From the NCBI GenBank assembly GCA_015489035.1, contig WFMP01000055.1:1-8401 (forward strand): a stretch of 8,401 nt of DNA. Reading direction: 5' to 3'. Positions within the stretch are counted from its first letter, which is position 1. Every line of letters starts with the position of its first letter. Source of the DNA: Candidatus Altimarinota bacterium. GTDB lineage: Bacteria; Patescibacteriota; Gracilibacteria; Absconditabacterales; Absconditicoccaceae. Of the stretch, positions 5,038 through 8,401 are shown piece by piece. The translations under genes were made by a program, and so were the position numbers. The notes beneath the pieces were generated by a model. That model was not told the DNA's origin, did not search any database, and saw nothing but the letters and a program-made list of their open reading frames with translations.

Positions 5038-6996
5038 ATGAAGAAAATAATTTATATAATTTGAATATTATTATTTTTTCAAGTGTGATGATTTACAATG
5101 AAAATTTCAACGTCTGATAATAAATATACAACAGAAATTTGAAATGAAAATAATATAAATATTTGAAAAAATTCAACAAATTTATATGACTTATATATGG
5201 AATTTTGAAGTATAAATTTTGAAATTACAAAAGAAGAAAAAGTAAAAAAGAAAGTTCCAACTTATTATTTTGCACTAGATGAAGATAATAGTTCAAGTTA
5301 TGATAAGTTAATTGCAACAGATATTCCTTGAATATTTTGATTTAGTAAATATAATGAAAAATATCTACATATATATGATGCAAAAAAATTAGTATATCAT
5401 AATTTTAAAGATATTTGATTTTCAAAACATAATACAATACAAACATTAGAAACTGGAGATGTAGAATATATGTATTCAGTTGGGTCAAAATCTTGAATAG
5501 AATATACAAGAAGCAATTGAAAGTATAGAGAAATAAAACTAAACCATAGTATAGCTATTTCAAAACAGTATATTTATTTTTTGCAATGATGAACAAAAAA
5601 AGCTAATTTAGAGTTATGTAGAAGAAAAAATGATGTAATAAAATGAAAAAATACTTATTCTTTCAGTTGTTTTAATTTATTAAATACAAAAACAAGTGCT
5701 TGAGATATTACCTCAGTTAACACAGCAATAGACTATTTTGTACAAATACAAAATAATAAGATATTTGTACAAGTTACGGTTTGGACGCGAAAATGAAATT
5801 GAGGAAGTTGAAAGTCACATAGTTATATTGTTGATTATAATACAAAACAAATAAATACTTTAAATTTACCTTTTAGAGGTCATCCAGAAAGATTGTTATT
5901 TCAGAATTATGCAAGTTCAGATAATGCATCTTTCCATTGGTTGTGATGACAATATGTACAAAAAAATAGAAATATAGCTTGTATAAAAAAAAGTTCAGAT
6001 GCCAATACTACAACTTTTGATTGTAAGAGTATAAAAGATGAAATGAAAAATGCTACTTATACTGCAAATTCTGCAATACCAAAAACTAGAAATATAAATG
6101 AAAGTGTAGATGTAACAGAATGAAGTTTTACAAAATACAAAACAAATAGGAGTACAGACATAACAATTGAAATAACTTGAAAAATTCCAAAAAAAGTAGT
6201 TGTTCCAATAAAGGCTTGAAAATCAAATTTTTGAGAAATAGCTAATAAAATAAATGAAAATATACCTAAAATAAATGCAAATATATTATGAGAAAATGTA
6301 TATATTTATTCAAATAAAACTTGAAGTATTGAAAATATATGTAATAATGCATTACAAAATTGTAAAAATTCTACAATACAAACAATAGCAATGCAATCTT
6401 GTATACAAAATTTAAATGAAAGAACTCCTATTACTTGTACATTTTATAATCAAATTTTTGGTTCTTGTTGATATGAAAAGTGTTGAAAAATTTGAAATTT
6501 AATTTACAAAGCGAAAAACCATACTATAATTTGAACAGAAATGAGTTGATTAATTATAAATAATCCTAAAATACAACCTATTTGTCAAATTTGAAGGGTT
6601 TGAACTTGACAAGCTTGTAGTATACCTGTGCTATGAACTTGAACATTTGATGCGTTATGATATGTACCATCTATGTTTTGATATGTATTTTGCGAAATAT
6701 GACAGACTACAAAGAATACGATATGAGTAGGACAAGATGTATTACGTATAATGGGTGCTATTCTAGTTTATCAGCCTTGGTGAGAAAATCAATTAAAAGA
6801 TGCGTGATTTAATTTATGAATTTCACAATCTCATTGATTTTCAATACAATTTAAAACTTGAAGTAATGTAGAAACAAATCAAATACGAAATTCAGTAATG
6901 GACGTGAAATGATGGATATTATCTATTATAGACTCTATTATGGCAGTATCTTTATTTATGTTTGTTATATTTTATTTATTTCAAAAAAAAGAATAA
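5038..6996 (+). CDS. pIII-like adsorption/receptor-binding minor coat protein, 652 aa
   Basis: The largest virion gene. It starts with a signal peptide (residues 1-20, MKK followed by a hydrophobic stretch ending near VGGF) and ends with one membrane anchor (about 627-648, IIDSIMAVSLFMFVIFYLF) plus KKE, the same plan as pIII: secreted, anchored by its C terminus, then carried at the filament tip to bind the receptor. The external part is long, rich in Asn, Ser, Thr and Tyr. Residues 435-552 hold nine of thirteen cysteines, suggesting a disulfide-bonded domain next to the anchor. About 46 glycines are TGA against 7 GGN, so a standard-code reading breaks it completely. It is longer than the roughly 400 residues of coliphage pIII, which may reflect an unusual receptor on the host. 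Position before a pVI-like gene supports the role. No sequence similarity to known adhesins was recognised. Confidence 0.78.
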
Positions 6997-7081
6997 AACG
7001 CAAAAAAAATATATAAATATTAATTAGAGTAAAACTTAATTAAAAAACTATTTACAAATTTAATTTATAAACAATAATAAA
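6997..7081 (+). other. Short intergenic gap with inverted repeat
   Basis: TTAATTA (7020-7026) and TAATTAA (7037-7043) can pair around a 10-nt loop, all A/T and therefore weak. No convincing promoter or T-tailed terminator is seen. A TTTACA at 7051-7056 has no well-spaced -10 partner. Confidence 0.35.
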
Positions 7082-7339
7082 ATGGACTTTTTAAGACCTT
7101 TAATAAAATTTATTTTATATGGAATTTTATGATTATTAATATTTTGAATTACGATAAATATTTCATACCCATACATTGCCTGTTGATTGGAAGGAGTTAT
7201 GCAAAAAATATATACAATTATATGATTTTTAGCTACAAATTTACCTTATACTCTTATGTCAATTAGGCTTATAATAATAATGATATTTATAAAGCTTATA
7301 GTATATGTATATGACAAATTTACAGGAACATCAAAATAA
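7082..7339 (+). CDS. Membrane protein, 85 aa, pVI-like by position
   Basis: A hydrophobic protein with two or three membrane segments (about residues 8-28, 43-53 and 58-78), no cleavable signal and a short polar tail (YDKFTGTSK). One cysteine (34) lies in the loop after helix 1. In coliphages the gene after gIII is gVI, a multi-helix hydrophobic minor coat protein that locks pIII to the filament end; gene order, size and hydrophobicity fit, but no sequence signature proves it. The gap of 85 nt to the adhesin gene is unusually wide for this genome. It is the last gene of the virion block; P2 starts 5 nt after its stop codon. Confidence 0.68.
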
Positions 7340-7344
7340 AAAAG

Positions 7345-7392
7345 TAAAAAAAGACTTGAAAAAAAAATAAGCATTCTTATATTATAAGAGTA
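7345..7392 (+). promoter_or_regulatory. Promoter P2, second copy of 48-bp direct repeat
   Basis: Identical to 1285-1332. TTGAAA is at 7356-7361, TATATT at 7378-7383 or TATTAT at 7380-7385, and the palindrome TCTTATATTATAAGA covers 7375-7389. It would drive the leader, the 61-aa gene and probably rep. Exact conservation over 48 bp in a phage this small implies either recent duplication or strong selection on both copies. Confidence 0.65.
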
Positions 7393-7406
7393 GGTGAAAA
7401 TCTACT
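7389..7406 (+). promoter_or_regulatory. 5' leader stem-loop after P2
   Basis: AGTAG (7389-7393) pairs with CTACT (7402-7406), with an extra G-T pair inside, closing a loop TGAAAA. It would be the first structure in the P2 transcript, as the unrelated stem at 1331-1359 is for P1. Confidence 0.45.
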
Positions 7407-7480
7407 ATAAAATATTTGTATGTAAGAACTAGCAAAAAACAAAAACAAAAACAAAAAAGGACTTTTATGTCCTTTTTATT
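7390..7480 (+). ncRNA. Possible short leader RNA of about 90 nt
   Basis: Between P2 and the terminator-like hairpin lies a stretch with no reading frame of note: a 5' stem-loop, a linker, and an ACAAAA-type tandem run (about 7434-7458, unit CAAAAA repeated about four times). A transcript begun at P2 and ended at 7477 would be a small untranslated RNA, or an attenuated leader when the hairpin is bypassed. Inference only. Confidence 0.35.
7454..7480 (+). terminator. Rho-independent terminator or attenuator upstream of the 61-aa gene
   Basis: AAAAAGGAC (7454-7462) and GTCCTTTTT (7469-7477) form a nine-pair stem with a TTTTAT loop and the T run merges into the right arm, a classic intrinsic terminator. 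It lies downstream of P2 but 22 nt ahead of the 61-aa gene, so it must be either the end of a leader RNA or an attenuator controlling that gene and rep. It could also end the virion transcript. Confidence 0.75.
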
Positions 7481-7501
7481 TTATTTAATAATATTTTAAA
7501 A

Positions 7502-7687
7502 ATGAAAGAAAAAATATTAAAAAACATAATTTGAAAAAAAGAACATATTTTATTTGTAAAATATGTTAAATTTTGAATTAAGGAAGTAGAATTTGAAGAA
7601 TACAAAAAAAGAAATTTAGAATGGTTTCGGAAAATATGAAGAAAATGAGAATATATGAAAGAAAAAGCCTCTTTAGAGGTTGAGTAA
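7502..7687 (+). CDS. Small basic protein, 61 aa, function unknown (paralogue of the 96-aa protein at 1386)
   Basis: A Lys/Glu-rich soluble protein with GIKEVEFE at residues 25-32, the block shared with the 96-aa protein. Its leader also shares TTTATTTAATAATA (7480-7493) with that gene, and both lie behind the 48-bp repeat. It is shorter because the N-terminal segment before the block is reduced and the C terminus differs (WFRKIGRKGEYMKEK). No membrane span is present. The gene closes with TAA followed at once by TAG, a tandem stop. Being behind an operator-like palindrome and an attenuator, and just upstream of rep, it may be a regulator of replication; that is inference. No family recognised. 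Confidence 0.65.
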
Positions 7688-7745
7688 TAGGGGGGAGACC
7701 ATTTTATACAAAAACAAGGAGAAACATTAGTTATTAACTATGTTT
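7668..7745. other. Candidate replication origin region: GC-rich patch, G6 run and hairpin
   Basis: CCTCTTTAGAGG (7668-7679), inside the end of the 61-aa gene, is a self-complementary palindrome, followed by a run of six G (7690-7695) and AGACC, the most GC-rich patch in an otherwise A/T genome. Downstream, AAACATTAGTT (7722-7732) pairs with AACTATGTTT (7736-7745) with one bulged T. The gap 7688-7785 has no gene and lies directly before rep, where rolling-circle origins are often found. No nick-site motif can be named. Confidence 0.4.
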
Positions 7746-7785
7746 TGATTTGTCCTAAACTATTTATAATCTTAATAAATAAAAA

Positions 7786-8401
7786 ATGATAGATAAAGAA
7801 ACAATAAATTACGAAAATATATTTGATTTTGCAATCAAAAGTAAAGAAAAAAATTGGAAAAATAATACAATTTGATATTGAATTGACTGGATTAGTTATA
7901 ATACAGAAAATTTATATACAGAAAGTAAAGAAATAGAAAATATATTTAAAAATAAAATAAAAAATATATCGTATAAAATAAAAAAACAAGCTTGACAACA
8001 ATTAACAAATCTAAAAAAAAATTGAATAGAAATAGATATAAATATTGATAATATACAAAACAAGCTTGAAAAAATATTTATGAGTGATTATAAGAGTTGA
8101 GTTGTAGATATAAATACAATATACGATAAAATTGATAAAGCCTATGATAATGCATTAAGTTGAATAGAAATAACAATAAAAAAAGAAATAAAAAAAATAT
8201 TTATAAAAGAATGAAGTACTATTTATTTTATAAAACAATTATATAATATAACAAAAACAAATACAAGATATGTATGGGAAATTGAAGAAACAAGTAAATT
8301 ATTTAGATTTTACTTATCTTATACTTATCAAAAAAAACAAATTAAAATAATTTGATGAGAAATATACAAGAAACAACAAAAATATACTTGAAGTATAAAT
8401 A
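7786..8401 (+). CDS. Putative rolling-circle replication initiator (Rep), N-terminal part; continues at base 1
   Basis: The first 155 codons (7786-8250) plus the repeated 151 bases of a 583-aa protein that ends at 1287. The start is fixed by an in-frame TAA six bases upstream (7780-7782) and an A-rich leader without Shine-Dalgarno sequence. This N-terminal region is Asn/Lys/Ile-rich, probably helical (for example DINTIYDKIDKAYDNALSG), and has no membrane segment; the initiator motifs (RLDLYID and RLEIELK) lie further on, beyond the junction. It may serve for DNA binding or dimerisation. The gene follows the hairpin gap that is the candidate origin. Classified from motifs in the C-terminal part; see that entry for alternatives. 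Confidence 0.75.
8251..8401. repeat. Terminal redundancy, right copy (circular genome junction)
   Basis: Exact second copy of bases 1-151, lying inside the putative rep gene in the same reading frame. It should be counted once when the genome is closed into an 8250-nt circle. Confidence 0.95.

Noticed and set aside
7434..7458. Tandem CAAAAA units as a CRISPR-like array
   Set aside because: Units of six bases without spacers; simple low-complexity repeat.
7716..7721. AAGGAG as a Shine-Dalgarno site
   Set aside because: No start codon lies at a usable distance; the rep ATG is 64 nt further and other genes do not use such sites.
7740..7769. Nine-residue frame MFGFVLNYL
   Set aside because: Too short, overlaps the origin hairpin, and its likeness to the start of the 27-aa peptide is only MFG.
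1..8401. Mycoplasma-type code (TGA as Trp)
   Set aside because: It would put Trp into two essential Walker A glycines and give implausibly Trp-rich proteins, while TGG is already in use.

Overview
The window looks like a complete circular genome of a filamentous, inovirus-like single-stranded-DNA phage (or its plasmid form). Bases 1-151 are repeated exactly at 8251-8401, so the circle is about 8250 nt and the largest reading frame runs through the junction. DNA is very AT-rich (about four fifths A+T by eye), all genes lie on the + strand, start with ATG and end with TAA.

The central observation is recoding. Read with the standard code, almost every gene is shredded by in-frame TGA. Read with TGA as glycine, 15 tightly packed genes appear. 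The assignment is fixed by the Walker A loop of the Zot-like ATPase, where GKPGAGKT has its first and fourth glycines encoded by TGA (3222-3224 and 3231-3233), while TGG still encodes Trp. This is genetic code 25, known from Absconditabacteria (SR1) and Gracilibacteria, so the host is inferred to be a member of those ultra-small, generally episymbiotic lineages. No gene resembles an outer-membrane secretin, which fits a host without an outer membrane; no integrase is seen.

Layout around the circle: (1) a GC-rich, hairpin-bearing gap (7688-7785, candidate replication origin) leads into a 583-aa putative Rolling-circle initiator (7786-8250 joined to 1-1287). (2) Promoter P1, in a 48-bp repeat (1285-1332), precedes a 96-aa basic protein, two DUF5658-like membrane proteins, a 170-aa single-span membrane protein, a 99-aa soluble protein and the Zot-like assembly ATPase, the last ones overlapping by 11-13 nt. 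(3) Promoter P3 (3811-3849), a hairpin and a near-leaderless -10 precede the major coat gene, which ends at a strong terminator (4204-4226). (4) The virion block follows: an 89-aa basic protein, tiny membrane proteins of 27 and 44 aa, a 91-aa single-span protein with a paired KCxxW motif, a 652-aa pIII-like adhesin and an 85-aa pVI-like membrane protein. (5) Promoter P2, the second 48-bp repeat copy (7345-7392), opens a leader with two hairpins, then a 61-aa protein that shares GIKEVEFE with the 96-aa protein behind P1.

The duplicated promoter/operator plus paralogous small-protein module, hairpins just after each promoter-like site, starts without Shine-Dalgarno sequences, and uneven use of TGA versus GGN glycine codons are the main unexplained structures. 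Functions other than the ATPase, coat protein, Rep and adhesin are assigned from size, topology and position only.
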